Shown here one piece after another: positions 17,696 to 26,406 of a DNA stretch of 64,000 bases. The notes beneath the pieces were generated by a model, which ran no database searches, was not told the DNA's origin, and saw nothing but the letters and a program-made list of their open reading frames with translations. The first letter of the stretch is position 1; each line of letters opens with the position of its first letter. This DNA comes from a virus. The DNA lies in the IMG/VR virus record IMGVR_UViG_3300050821_001948, positions 1-64,000 of that record. The stretch is one strand, 5' to 3'. The translations under genes were made by a program, and so were the position numbers.

Positions 17696-17868
17696 AGTCC
17701 CAGCATATCCAAGAGTCTCTTGTTGTCTTCAAGACTGATTGAGTTTCGGCCAACATAGATGGTGGCCAGCTCACTTTGGATATCTGAGGTACTGATACCG
17801 TTCGGCCAATCCCAGTTGACAGTTTCAAATCCGACGCCTCGGTCTTTGCGCTCTCTAGTCATCACCAT
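17689..17868 (-). CDS. Unknown small protein
   Basis: 59 residues from the ATG at 17868; an ATG at 17862 (TGATG junction) is the alternative. The C-terminal half (STSDIQSELATIYVGRNSISLEDNKRLLDML) looks like a small helical unit. Not recognised. Confidence 0.5.
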   Translation of the reverse strand: MVMTRERKDRGVGFETVNWDWPNGISTSDIQSELATIYVGRNSISLEDNKRLLDMLGLC

Positions 17869-18098
17869 TGTGCGTGGGTAACCTTTCCGTCCTTGCAAAC
17901 AGTTACACGAATGATTGGATCATCATCTGCGAGCGCCCAGTCATCGATTACCGTATTCTTACGGCCACGACCGTACTCTTTCATCTCAGCTATGACACCC
18001 TCGGCATCGGTGAGTTCATTATCCAAACCAAGGAGTTTTGGACTAATTTCGAATCCTTCATACTCAAGTTCGATTGCGATATAGCCTTCATTTGGCAT
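17862..18098 (-). CDS. Unknown small acidic protein
   Basis: 78 residues, acidic N-terminal half. TAATG junction with the upstream gene. No family recognised. Confidence 0.6.
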   Translation of the reverse strand: MPNEGYIAIELEYEGFEISPKLLGLDNELTDAEGVIAEMKEYGRGRKNTVIDDWALADDDPIIRVTVCKDGKVTHAQW

Positions 18099-18418
18099 TA
18101 GCTTTCCTTCCCGTTGTTTTCAAGCCAAAGACGTTCGAGGATGTTATTGGTGTTGGTTATTATCTCTAACCGCTTAGGGGTTTCATCTTCGCGGTAACAG
18201 TTGACGTACCAGCCACTCTCTCGGTTGGCTGTAGGATGATTAATCCAGAACTTCCCACCAAATCCAAGGTCGCCTTGGAACCTCCACTCAAACAGATCGC
18301 CGTTCTGAGTTGCTCGCGCAAATGCCTCGGAGAAGGTATCGATGTCCTGGTGGGGGGCATCACAAAGGACTATGAGTAGGTGATAAATCATCTCGCCCAT
18401 GTTAACCGTTTTGCGCAT
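18098..18418 (-). CDS. Unknown protein
   Basis: 106 residues from the ATG at 18418 (AGGGAAA just upstream). An ATG at 18400 next to the upstream stop is an alternative. Contains a Trp/Gly-rich centre (FEWRFQGDLGFGGKFWINHP). Function unknown. Confidence 0.55.
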   Translation of the reverse strand: MRKTVNMGEMIYHLLIVLCDAPHQDIDTFSEAFARATQNGDLFEWRFQGDLGFGGKFWINHPTANRESGWYVNCYREDETPKRLEIITNTNNILERLWLENNGKES

Positions 18419-18896
18419 TTTCCCTAATCTTCTTCCTAAGTCGACCGACATGACGCTCGGTTGTACCAGTCATTTCCGCTATTTTGGTAATTGAGCATCC
18501 GCGCTTGGTGAGTATTTCGACAGCTATTAATTTCTCAGATATGTTGAGTTCTGTCTTCAGCCTCCCCGAGCACACATCATTAACGACTGCCATGTCAGCT
18601 ACATCTATGCGGGGTCTTCTAATCCGTGGGACGAATCCCTCTTCACTATCGCTGGAGAACTCGCTCTCCAGGAACATAACTGCTTTCTTAACCCTGGCTA
18701 GGATATCGTGACAGTCATCTAAAACCTTTGGTTGAACTCTTCTCCTATTTGTTGGCCGCGCTTCAAGCCAATGATTAAGGGCTTCATCGAATTCTTCACT
18801 ACATTCGCGCAGGTCTTCTATTGCATTAACATAAAGGCTGGCTTTATTGTCGGCAATTTTGTGTGATGCCAGAGTTTCGTATAGGGCTGTCGTCAT
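18402..18896 (-). CDS. Helix-turn-helix DNA-binding protein
   Basis: 164 residues. The C-terminal part from about 118 (LNISEKLIAVEILTKRG, then SITKIAEMTGTTERHVGRLRKK) has the length and residue pattern of a helix-turn-helix with a basic recognition helix, as in sigma-4 or Xre-like domains. The N-terminal 110 residues are helical and acidic. It lies at the end of the MoxR/VWA operon and is a candidate regulator of that operon and of the palindrome found in its promoter; this is inference. Confidence 0.65.
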   Translation of the reverse strand: MTTALYETLASHKIADNKASLYVNAIEDLRECSEEFDEALNHWLEARPTNRRRVQPKVLDDCHDILARVKKAVMFLESEFSSDSEEGFVPRIRRPRIDVADMAVVNDVCSGRLKTELNISEKLIAVEILTKRGCSITKIAEMTGTTERHVGRLRKKIRENAQNG

Positions 18897-18937
18897 ACCT
18901 TTACTTTCATTGGTGGGGTCTTTCTTACAACCTAAGC

Positions 18938-19945
18938 CTAGCCCAAAGACTTTTCCAGTGCAAGGATTCCTTCGAGACTCATTTCAAGTGATGTGGCTGC
19001 GCGGGTTTGCGCAAGTCCTAGCTGGTCTGAATACTCTGATGCTCTGCTACTAATCGTGCGCCAGTTTTCCAGGAGTCGCTCGTAGACCTTCGGAGCGATT
19101 GTTCCTTTAGCGTTAGCCGCTGCAACATCATCCAATAGTAGGCGACAATCATCCGCTACAGAATCCTGATATGCTTCACTGAGCATTAGCCTCTGCTCGT
19201 CAGTGTCAACCAGTGGGGCTTGTCCGAAGATGCACCCCTGTCCAATACTGCGAACGAGTTGCATCAGTGCGTCCATCTCTGCCTGCCGGGTTCGGTGGGT
19301 GAAATATAGCCCCCCACCGCGCACCGAAATGGCATTGAGGTGCTTCAGATAATTGCGTACGATGGTTCGGATTAGGTCACCATGAAGGTGGGCGCACAGA
19401 TCATCATACTTCAAGCGCAGATTGTTTAGGAGGTTATCGACTTCAGCCTTGTCGGTGTCTGATAATCCTGAGACTAGGCGGCATTTGAAGAATCCTCCTC
19501 CTTGTTTGCGGTCTTTCATATCGCCGCGATAAAATATCACGGTTGCCACCTTCCAGTAACTGAGGCGCAATCCCTTCTTATCCCTCTTCTCCATGGTGAT
19601 CTGCTTCTCTACACGTTCACCGTCTGAGGATACATCGCGCACCAGGAGTTCGATGGTTACATCCCGCTCAGTCCCAGCATATTTGTACCCGCTGACGTAG
19701 GTGCAGGCGCTTCGGAAGGCATGAACCTTGGTGGGTGGTACCGGAAGGATGGATTGTTCTAGCCCGAGCTTGTCGAACTGTTCTACCAGCCATTCGCGCC
19801 GAACACGCACGGGCTCCATGGTTCGCACACCGTCTTCGTGCTCTACCAGTCCGGAAATACTGAACCAGACCAGTGATCCAATGAAGGCACTTTCGGGGAG
19901 TCCGCCGAGACGTTCCGCGTAACTGTCGAGTGCTTCTATTCGCAT
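18938..19945 (-). CDS. MoxR/VWA-associated protein of unknown function
   Basis: 335 residues, four bases after the VWA gene. No catalytic motif stands out. The N-terminal half is mixed alpha/beta with a Lys/Arg-rich segment (KQITMEKRDKKGLRLSYWK), and the C-terminal half is helical. As third member of the MoxR-VWA cassette it may be the substrate, adaptor or effector on which the chaperone pair acts. That role is inference from gene order alone. Confidence 0.65.
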   Translation of the reverse strand: MRIEALDSYAERLGGLPESAFIGSLVWFSISGLVEHEDGVRTMEPVRVRREWLVEQFDKLGLEQSILPVPPTKVHAFRSACTYVSGYKYAGTERDVTIELLVRDVSSDGERVEKQITMEKRDKKGLRLSYWKVATVIFYRGDMKDRKQGGGFFKCRLVSGLSDTDKAEVDNLLNNLRLKYDDLCAHLHGDLIRTIVRNYLKHLNAISVRGGGLYFTHRTRQAEMDALMQLVRSIGQGCIFGQAPLVDTDEQRLMLSEAYQDSVADDCRLLLDDVAAANAKGTIAPKVYERLLENWRTISSRASEYSDQLGLAQTRAATSLEMSLEGILALEKSLG

Positions 19946-19949
19946 CTGT

Positions 19950-21491
19950 CTACCCTAAGTTTCTGAATACGTCTGACATTTGACCCGTGTCGATACAGTC
20001 GGAGATTGCCCGTACGTCGTCACAGAAGGAGGCGAGGGCTGAACTTATCATAGTCTTTCCAACGGTGATGCCGTAGGTACGGAAGCCAAGTCGCTTCTTC
20101 TCGATATGATATTTCTCAAGCCATTTGGCTGTCACGCCGCATTCGTCGTCAGTGACCATCAGCAAGTCACCCTTAGATCTACCGGAGTCGTTGAATTCCT
20201 CCTCCAGGATCTCGATCGCCTTGTCAATTGGGACCTCGAAGTTAGTTCCACCAGCTAGGAATTCCTCGGCAAACTCAATCAGTAGATCGATGTCTACCTT
20301 ACCCTTGGGGAACCTATAGACGTGGAGGTCGGCTGCGTCATGGCTGAAGTTCATGACTACGGCGTCTCGATTGGTTGCGCGGGCCTGATCGATGAGGGCC
20401 ATGGCGAAACTCTTGGACCATAGTTCACGCTGGCCAGCCATGCTTCCGGATGAGTCAAGCATGACAATGACTGCACCGCGCCCCTGACGCTCAATGCCTT
20501 GGTACTTCTTGGATAAAAGCTGCCCCTCCATGAAGCGCTGGAGGAAGTCTAGTCTCAGCACGGGATGACGGCTCATGACTAGCTCAGAGGTGAGAACATC
20601 TTGTAGGTCTCCAGATAGCCGGGTTCCTACAACCTCATCGCGGGCGTAGTCAACTTTTCTAGCACGATCAGCGGATGCCTGCATCTTGAACCGGCCTAGC
20701 TGCTTATAAAACTGTCCCAGCTTTCCGCTGGTCAATCTCTTCGCAAGGTTATAGCGCTCCTGGAATGACATTCTCTGGAGATTGGCTGGACTGACACCCC
20801 AGACGGCCATAACGTCGAGTTGGCTAGCTAGGGCTTCCTCGATACCTTGAACTGTCTTGCGCACATCCTGGCGCATAGCTTGTCCTAGGCGCTCAGCGGC
20901 CTGCTGAGCCTCTTCGGTGGCTACATCCGCCGCACCTTGTGCTTCGCTAGCCGTGTCTGCGATGATCTGGAGTGTTCCATCATCACACTGGTCGCCCGAT
21001 GCGGATAAAAGTTCACCCCGTGCATCCCCGGCTACACCTTGCGCCTCCTGGGCTGCGTCAGCCTTTTCCATGGCTTCATCAGTGATCTTGTTTAGCTTGT
21101 CTTTAATCTGCTGACCGAGACTAATGGTCGCCATGGTGGAGCAGTAACGGTCGTTATTAGTTAGTTCAAACAGCCGCTCGACATCCGGGGACAGTGAGAC
21201 GTCTGTGACGATCGCATGGTTTACAAGCCTCGTGGGCTCCAGTTCATGGGGTTCCCGAATCCGGGGGTACGCCTTGTAGAAGAGGTTGTAGACATCCTGG
21301 TAGAGACCCTTGACGTAATCATGCTTCTCGGACGTCTCACTTATTAACCCTTGTAGCTCGGGCGCCTCTTCTAGACTAAGCCTGAAGGATGATTCATCGA
21401 AGATATCCCTGATGATGACATCGGTGCTGAGTTTAGTCGGCGCGTCCCAGTTTCTTCGCGCGCTTTCAATGAAGTCGTCTAGCGTGCTCAT
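19950..21491 (-). CDS. Von Willebrand factor A-domain protein (MoxR partner)
   Basis: 513 residues. The metal-ion-dependent adhesion site is intact near residue 341: VIVMLDSSGSM gives DxSxS, followed by the Thr in GGTNF and the Asp in VTDDECG. The first 300 residues are helical with long Ala/Glu/Gln stretches (about 135-215). Proteins of this layout work with a MoxR ATPase, as in cobalt and magnesium chelatases and other MoxR-VWA pairs, to remodel a target. The ATGA junction with the MoxR gene suggests a fixed stoichiometric pair. Confidence 0.88.
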   Translation of the reverse strand: MSTLDDFIESARRNWDAPTKLSTDVIIRDIFDESSFRLSLEEAPELQGLISETSEKHDYVKGLYQDVYNLFYKAYPRIREPHELEPTRLVNHAIVTDVSLSPDVERLFELTNNDRYCSTMATISLGQQIKDKLNKITDEAMEKADAAQEAQGVAGDARGELLSASGDQCDDGTLQIIADTASEAQGAADVATEEAQQAAERLGQAMRQDVRKTVQGIEEALASQLDVMAVWGVSPANLQRMSFQERYNLAKRLTSGKLGQFYKQLGRFKMQASADRARKVDYARDEVVGTRLSGDLQDVLTSELVMSRHPVLRLDFLQRFMEGQLLSKKYQGIERQGRGAVIVMLDSSGSMAGQRELWSKSFAMALIDQARATNRDAVVMNFSHDAADLHVYRFPKGKVDIDLLIEFAEEFLAGGTNFEVPIDKAIEILEEEFNDSGRSKGDLLMVTDDECGVTAKWLEKYHIEKKRLGFRTYGITVGKTMISSALASFCDDVRAISDCIDTGQMSDVFRNLG

Positions 21492-22726
21492 TCTGGATAG
21501 TCAGACCAGGAGTAGCTAACGGCATTACTGGCGGCTGTGGCGTCCAGGTTCATAAGCTCGTGAAGGATGCGGAAGTCGATCCGCTGTAGCTCGCTGGCTA
21601 GCTGGTCCAGTCGGACTGCGGGCTTATTCTTCTCGACTGCATTCTTCTTAAACGTAACTACGGCCTGGTGAGCGTTTCCGACCTTCACCTTGGCATCGAT
21701 CCGGAACTTAGAGAGCTGCTCGCCACCCTTATCATTAGCCACTAGGGCTAGAATCTTCTCCATCTCCTGGTTGATATCATCGATCATCTTTTCAATACCG
21801 ATGATGGTTCTAACGGTCTCAGATGCGAAGTTTGTGACTAGCTCAGTGACCTTGTGCACTTCTTCCGGCTTTGACCACAGGACATGACGGAGGATTAGGA
21901 AGTCATCGGCGTCAACCTCATCGCGCCCGTTGAGATAGGCAGATGCTTGAAGGAGGCGGATTGATTCACGCCAGCGTCGGTCGGAAACTTCCATACCCTC
22001 GTTCTTAACCTGGCGCCAAAGGGTCGCAATATCATTCTCCACGGAGACGGGAAGTTTAATTTCTGGAACTTCCTGTTCTACGGCGAACAGTAGATCTTCA
22101 AGTTTCAGGGTGGTAAAGCTGCGAGGGGGGGCCTCAGGTACGGCTGATCTAATGAGTGCGACGAAGGATGTGGGCTCCTTGATGTAGTCCACGAACATGC
22201 GGATCAGGAACCTGTCCCAGAATGCTTCCAGCTCATCCTCTAGGAGTTCATTGCTGGCGCCGAAGGCTGAGATCAGGGGGGCTTTTACTAGCTTCCTACC
22301 GCGCCGGTACTCATGCTCGTTAACAAGCTGAAGGAGTGGGTTCAGTGTGGCGGGGCCGCTCTTCCCAACCTCATCGAAGAAGGCGATGTGAGCTGTGGGT
22401 GCAAACCCTTCGGGGTCGCGCTCGAACACGCCCTCCTTGTCGTACAGAGGGAGATCATACTGGCCGAAGACTTCTTCCTTACCGAGCTGCTTGTCTAGCA
22501 GGATCTGGAAGTACTGACATCCTATGAATCGCTCAGCGAACATGCGCAAAAGGAGGCTCTTGGCGGTCCCTGGAGGGCCTAACAGGAGAGCGTTCTTGCC
22601 AGCCAAAAGGGTGATGGCGACAGCTTCAACGTGTGGGCGCCGCTCAATGAGCAGGTTGGACAATTCGGACACGATCGCCCTCATGGAGGCGGCTGTGTCG
22701 GTCTTTATAAGCTCGGCTTGAGTCAT
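21488..22726 (-). CDS. MoxR-family AAA+ ATPase
   Basis: 412 residues from the ATG at 22726. Walker A GPPGTAKS near 50-57 and the Walker B/DExx segment IAFFDEVGKSG near 118-128 are present. The pore/ISS-type stretch YDLPLYDKEGVF, sensor-1 GASNELLED and an arginine-finger region (FWDRFLIRMF) follow. MoxR ATPases act as chaperones with VWA-domain partners. A TTG start two codons earlier is possible, but the promoter position makes this ATG the first transcribed codon. Confidence 0.9.
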   Translation of the reverse strand: MTQAELIKTDTAASMRAIVSELSNLLIERRPHVEAVAITLLAGKNALLLGPPGTAKSLLLRMFAERFIGCQYFQILLDKQLGKEEVFGQYDLPLYDKEGVFERDPEGFAPTAHIAFFDEVGKSGPATLNPLLQLVNEHEYRRGRKLVKAPLISAFGASNELLEDELEAFWDRFLIRMFVDYIKEPTSFVALIRSAVPEAPPRSFTTLKLEDLLFAVEQEVPEIKLPVSVENDIATLWRQVKNEGMEVSDRRWRESIRLLQASAYLNGRDEVDADDFLILRHVLWSKPEEVHKVTELVTNFASETVRTIIGIEKMIDDINQEMEKILALVANDKGGEQLSKFRIDAKVKVGNAHQAVVTFKKNAVEKNKPAVRLDQLASELQRIDFRILHELMNLDATAASNAVSYSWSDYPE

Positions 22727-22732
22727 GGTCAA

Positions 22733-22762
22733 ACCTTAGCAGTAACGGACGTTAGCGGTCAA
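22733..22762 (-). promoter_or_regulatory. Promoter of the MoxR/VWA operon, with embedded operator
   Basis: -35 TTGACC (22757-22762), 18-base spacer, -10 TAAGGT (22733-22738). The ATG follows the -10 by 6 bases, so the mRNA is predicted to be leaderless. The palindrome AACGGACGTT occupies 22744-22753, inside the spacer, where a bound protein would block RNA polymerase. Confidence 0.65.
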
Positions 22763-23108
22763 CAGATTGGAGGAGTTTTTTTAGCTCGACCATGTTGCTG
22801 TGATGCCATCCTGTACCGTCGAGGTAGTAGGTAAAGGAAACACTGTTGTCCTCCCAGTACACGACAGCCCGCAGTAGAATATCGTTCGTCTTCGGCGCCT
22901 GAAGCTTCACCACCAGGGAGTCAACCATCGTCTCAGAGATGATCCCGTTCTTCTGTGCCGGGTATCCGCGAGCGAAGGTGGCCTGGTTCTTCCACCCAAG
23001 CCTGTTTGCTAGCGCGATAAGTGACCGCGCTGACTGTGGAACTTCACGCGGTAGCGGTGGACGGGCTTTCTCTACGTCCACAGGAAGGGTAGATTCTTGC
23101 CCACCCAT
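22752..23108 (-). CDS. Unknown protein
   Basis: 118 residues from the ATG at 23108 (GAGAAGG upstream). A GTG at 23081 would shorten the overlap with the preceding gene from 37 to 10 bases and is a fair alternative. Positively charged N-terminus and a beta-like C-terminus (VVYWEDNSVSFTYYLDGTGW). Unknown. The last codons contain the -35 of the MoxR promoter. Confidence 0.55.
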   Translation of the reverse strand: MGGQESTLPVDVEKARPPLPREVPQSARSLIALANRLGWKNQATFARGYPAQKNGIISETMVDSLVVKLQAPKTNDILLRAVVYWEDNSVSFTYYLDGTGWHHSNMVELKKLLQSVDR

Positions 23109-23407
23109 CGGAGGGCCTTCTCTGCGTCCTTGCAAATACGCTCGCCGCGTTCCTTGAATTCTTCGGACGTCCCGGAGTAGTCGTACTGCTCATTGTGGTA
23201 ACGGAGGAGTGCCTTGCCGTGTAACTTGGCCCTTACCCCCCTGTCGTTGTCGTAGTCGGAGTATGCAACTAGCACCTCACCGAGGATCTTTGTCAGCCAG
23301 CTATCAACAGCCCAAAGGGCTGTGTCATCCCATCCGGTGGCAGCCCGCTGAGCTGCGTACTTAGCTTGCCGTCTGTCCTCTGGGGTTACTTTGCGGAAGA
23401 ATCTCAA
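23072..23407 (-). CDS. Conserved small phage protein, unknown
   Basis: 111 residues. The middle (DDTALWAVDSWLTKILGEVLVAYSD) has the feel of a conserved helical phage family; I cannot name a function. Basic at both ends. ATGA overlap with the upstream gene. Confidence 0.6.
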   Translation of the reverse strand: MRFFRKVTPEDRRQAKYAAQRAATGWDDTALWAVDSWLTKILGEVLVAYSDYDNDRGVRAKLHGKALLRYHNEQYDYSGTSEEFKERGERICKDAEKALRWVGKNLPFLWT

Positions 23408-23679
23408 TGTGCACCCACATATTCATACTTGGCACTGAAAACATCAGGCTTGCATGGATAGAACCCGTGCCCGTCGCGGATGATCCACTCATCTATCTTA
23501 AGATTCAGCCAAGCATCATTGGCTGCGACGTAGAGTTGGCCGCGACCGTACATGGTTGTGACAAAGTTAGAGCAGCCGTGAACATCATCTCCGCTCATCC
23601 AGGCCCAGATTTCACTTTCGTTGTCACCGCGCCATTGAATAGCCTCAATCTCGACCGGCTTCGTGCTAAATTTAGGCAT
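23404..23679 (-). CDS. Conserved small phage protein
   Basis: 91 residues. It begins KPVEIEAIQWRGD and ends in a GFYPCKPDVFSAKYEYV motif. This paired signature (Glu-Ala-x-Gln-Trp near the start, YPC-x-PD-x-F near the end) recurs in many tailed phages of diverse hosts. Function unknown. Confidence 0.68.
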   Translation of the reverse strand: MPKFSTKPVEIEAIQWRGDNESEIWAWMSGDDVHGCSNFVTTMYGRGQLYVAANDAWLNLKIDEWIIRDGHGFYPCKPDVFSAKYEYVGAH

Positions 23680-24001
23680 CGCTCATCTCTTTCAGGGTTA
23701 CGCCGGTATCACGGTACCAGTCGTGGAAGGAAAAGAGTCGGTCACCAGCGTCAGCGACGGCTTCCCACTGCTCAACTATAGCATTCATCAGTTCTTCTCG
23801 GTTGTGGAATCTTACTGTTACATCACCCTCGGAGTATCCATCAAAATCTGGGTGACGTAAGTCTTTTACTGTGACGTTTCGGATGATACGCACTTCTTCG
23901 AGCCGCTTATTCTGAACCTTCCCGGTATTACATAGGGTTCCGTACAGGTGCCCCGAGCTATCTATTGTCATCGACTCGATTTCGAAGTACCAATCAGCCA
24001 T
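23672..24001 (-). CDS. Unknown protein
   Basis: 109 residues from the ATG at 24001, which overlaps the upstream stop by 8 bases. Beta-rich first half, acidic and aromatic second half. Not recognised. Confidence 0.6.
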   Translation of the reverse strand: MADWYFEIESMTIDSSGHLYGTLCNTGKVQNKRLEEVRIIRNVTVKDLRHPDFDGYSEGDVTVRFHNREELMNAIVEQWEAVADAGDRLFSFHDWYRDTGVTLKEMSDA

Positions 24002-24263
24002 TAACTGTCCTCGGATGAGTTTCCCCGGCATCTCTACCAACTACACAAATCCATGGAGATAGCACTGGTAGTATCCATGTCTCTTCGTTAATGGAAAGAT
24101 CTTTCGGCATCAACTGATGCGGTAGGCAGATCTTGTAGGGCTTAAAGCCGGTCCAGTGCTTGGATGCTGCGACGATTATAGATCGCGCGCCATTGATGTG
24201 GGGATATAGGTCATAGTACAAACCGAATGGCCCATTGTGGCGCAGCTCAATATCAATCATCAT
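23994..24263 (-). CDS. Unknown protein
   Basis: 89 residues, aromatic and Pro-rich, no motif recognised. Small overlaps with both neighbours. Confidence 0.55.
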   Translation of the reverse strand: MMIDIELRHNGPFGLYYDLYPHINGARSIIVAASKHWTGFKPYKICLPHQLMPKDLSINEETWILPVLSPWICVVGRDAGETHPRTVNG

Positions 24264-24519
24264 AACTATCGATCCTTACCCCTTGCGCCCGAAGACATTC
24301 GACGCCAGTGTCACTCATCACAACAGTGTGACCTTCACCGATAACCGCGAAGTGGTGAACACCTTGATGTGCTTCGCAGGTATTAAGAGCCATGATGATT
24401 CCTAAGACCTGAAGCTTGTCGCGGGAGTAAACCTGCTTCGTGCAGCCACCAAGGTAGGTCATCCACTGTCGGATGGGTGCAATGTGTTGCGACTGCTTAT
24501 TTGTCGCCTGCGCCTTCAC
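24253..24519 (-). CDS. Unknown protein
   Basis: 88 residues. The central HHFAVIGEGHTVVMSDTGVE segment looks beta-like. ATGA link to the upstream gene. No family recognised. Confidence 0.55.
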   Translation of the reverse strand: MKAQATNKQSQHIAPIRQWMTYLGGCTKQVYSRDKLQVLGIIMALNTCEAHQGVHHFAVIGEGHTVVMSDTGVECLRAQGVRIDSYDD

Positions 24520-25103
24520 TTAGTTCCCTTACTGAACTCAGCGAGAACCTTCTTCTTCCCGGTGCCGGAAATTTCCACTGCCCGGTAGATCGGATACTCA
24601 TCCTCTTCAAATTCTTTGCCGTCGATTTCATATTTGGCGTGGACTAGCTCACGGTGGCTGCGAATGACTCCCTCGATGAAAGCATGGATATCCGTATCTG
24701 CGGTAATACTCCCGCAGGGGGTCCATGCCCGCTCTACGTTCCGCTCGAAGTCAAACCTCTGAGTGTCAACTTCCTCCATCCTGTAGCTCTTGGCTTGCTC
24801 AATTGCAGCCTTAGCGGACGGGAGGTATTCTCCCTCATAATCCGAGCACACCCAATTATACGAAGCAGCGGCTTTTTCTTCGACCTGGTATCGCGGCGGG
24901 AGGAGTTCGGCTAGTCCAAGTCCCTTGAGGATTGCGTCGACCTCATCGCACCAGTCGTGGTCCTCTTTGGCCTTAAGTGCAGCTTTGACGACCTTCTTCC
25001 GGAATGCTTCATGCTTCTTCTGGAGCTTCTCGTAATCCACCTGGAGGGAATCATGGGCTAGCACAAAGTCAGTTTCTTCAATTGGGCTCTGGGCAGCTAT
25101 CAT
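24516..25103 (-). CDS. Unknown charged protein
   Basis: 195 residues from the ATG at 25103, one base after the upstream stop; the longer frame from 25151 would overlap 47 bases. Residues about 25-60 are rich in Lys/Glu with heptad-like spacing, suggesting a coiled coil. The rest is acidic. Function unknown. Confidence 0.6.
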   Translation of the reverse strand: MIAAQSPIEETDFVLAHDSLQVDYEKLQKKHEAFRKKVVKAALKAKEDHDWCDEVDAILKGLGLAELLPPRYQVEEKAAASYNWVCSDYEGEYLPSAKAAIEQAKSYRMEEVDTQRFDFERNVERAWTPCGSITADTDIHAFIEGVIRSHRELVHAKYEIDGKEFEEDEYPIYRAVEISGTGKKKVLAEFSKGTK

Positions 25104-25104
25104 T

Positions 25105-25302
25105 TCAGACGATACCGATCTCGTAGAGGAATGATTCAATGTTGCCATCATTATAAAAGGGGTCGATTGCTCTAAATGTAAGCGGATCTAGCTCTAAAGT
25201 CAATCCCAGATTGTATGCGAGGTTAAAAACAGCTTGCCCTTGCCTTAGCTCAGGGAATCTTTCCTTGTACTCTGCGAGCTGTTGGTAGAACTCGTACCGC
25301 AT
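25105..25302 (-). CDS. Small paralogous phage protein (RxGQA family copy 1)
   Basis: 65 residues. Shares the frame LRQGQAVFNLAYNL ... DPFYND ... IESFLYEIG with the gene at 26403, so the two are tandem paralogues separated by four other genes. The shared core looks like a small all-helical fold. Function unknown. TGATG junction upstream. Confidence 0.65.
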   Translation of the reverse strand: MRYEFYQQLAEYKERFPELRQGQAVFNLAYNLGLTLELDPLTFRAIDPFYNDGNIESFLYEIGIV

Positions 25303-25397
25303 CACTGGGATCGCTTCCTATCAATTAGCCACCACACCAGCTTGCTGCCAAAGTACCCGACCGCAAAGCCCGCCAGGAGCTGTATCAAAATGATCAC
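25302..25397 (-). CDS. Tiny single-span membrane protein
   Basis: 31 residues with a GTG start inside the upstream stop (GTGA) and a stop overlapping the next ATG (TGATG). Nearly the whole first 26 residues are hydrophobic, followed by a basic RKRSQ tail, an inside-positive anchor. Role unknown. Confidence 0.55.
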   Translation of the reverse strand: MIILIQLLAGFAVGYFGSKLVWWLIDRKRSQ

Positions 25398-25642
25398 AAC
25401 CGGATCTCCGTGAACGGCATGGCTCCCTCATCTGATTCATCCCCGAGGTAAAGGTCGCCGTAGTTATTTTCTACATACCAGACGTATGCCACATCTTCGA
25501 CGGACCCCACGGTATCACCATCGGTAACAAGCCAACTCATCAGCTCACGACGAACTGCCAGGAGAAACTCTTCGGGATTAAGATGTCCGTCTGCGCTGAA
25601 GACGTCGCCGTTCTCATCCGAATAAATTTCGATGTCACTCAT
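25394..25642 (-). CDS. Unknown acidic protein
   Basis: 82 residues from the ATG at 25642 (8-base overlap, ATGAGTGA). The N-terminal extension in this frame is a shadow of the upstream gene. Strongly acidic. Not recognised. Confidence 0.6.
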   Translation of the reverse strand: MSDIEIYSDENGDVFSADGHLNPEEFLLAVRRELMSWLVTDGDTVGSVEDVAYVWYVENNYGDLYLGDESDEGAMPFTEIRL

Positions 25643-25847
25643 TAGTCTCCCCGAGTAGGTATGTAGTAGCGGCGACCAGCTCCTCCGGATTGTCCTCGAA
25701 GTATTTGTTCTCGGCCTCCAACTGCCGAGCCTCTTCAACTTCTTGAGCACAGATACCACAGTCCTCCGGGTCACACAGACCGGCTGCATGCAGGCGATCC
25801 ATTTGCTCATAGGCGGCATACGGATCAAACTCGTCGTCGTGAAGCAT
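25635..25847 (-). CDS. Unknown small acidic protein
   Basis: 70 residues, with CDPEDCGIC near 25-33 giving three closely spaced cysteines. AGGGAG lies 6 bases before the ATG. It is the first gene downstream of the promoter at 25881-25909. Confidence 0.6.
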   Translation of the reverse strand: MLHDDEFDPYAAYEQMDRLHAAGLCDPEDCGICAQEVEEARQLEAENKYFEDNPEELVAATTYLLGETNE

Positions 25848-25880
25848 TTGTTCTCCCTGAAAGTTTTTCTTCCAGGCAAG

Positions 25881-25909
25881 AACTTACCTCAACGGAGATT
25901 TGCTGTCAA
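25881..25909 (-). promoter_or_regulatory. Promoter
   Basis: -35 TTGACA (25904-25909), 17-base spacer, -10 TAAGTT (25881-25886). The -35 contains the TGA stop of the upstream gene (25906-25908). The leader is about 30 nt and carries AGGGAG. Confidence 0.7.
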
Positions 25910-26406
25910 GCACCTAGGCTGGCAATGGTCAGCGCGGCGCTAACCTCACCTAGGTCTTTACGATCACGCCAACTTCCAATGTAACGAGTGTTCTCAGCAT
26001 AGATCTTATGTCCATGAATATTGTTCACACTCGCGTAACACCAGTCCGGACCCTGTTTTCCTAGTCTGTACTCTTCTGCATATCGGCATGCCTCAGCGTA
26101 GTTTCCAGCGATTAACCAAATGGTTCTACCAGTGATCGGCTTACCGACCACAGCAGGATGGTCAGCGATTGGTCTTAACCCAAGGAAGGATTTCATTTGC
26201 TGAGTACTAGTCGGTGAAGGGGTAGCTGAAATCATTTCCGCTAGTTCACCAATGAACTGGTTCTGCGTGTACGCAATTCCTGCCAGGGTTCCAACAAGTG
26301 CTCCGACGTCCTTACCTGGTTCACTAGACCGCTTAACGGCTTCGAGGAGGATTCTGTTTAGCTCTTCACAGACTTCAAGAATCTGTGCTGGCGTGGTGTC
26401 ACTCAT
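25906..26406 (-). CDS. Unknown protein
   Basis: 166 residues. The N-terminal half is helical (EELNRILLEAVKRSSE... QNQFIGELAEMI). The C-terminal half has aromatic/Gly segments (TIWLIAGNYAEACRYAEEYRLG). Unrecognised. ATGA link to the upstream gene. Confidence 0.6.
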   Translation of the reverse strand: MSDTTPAQILEVCEELNRILLEAVKRSSEPGKDVGALVGTLAGIAYTQNQFIGELAEMISATPSPTSTQQMKSFLGLRPIADHPAVVGKPITGRTIWLIAGNYAEACRYAEEYRLGKQGPDWCYASVNNIHGHKIYAENTRYIGSWRDRKDLGEVSAALTIASLGA

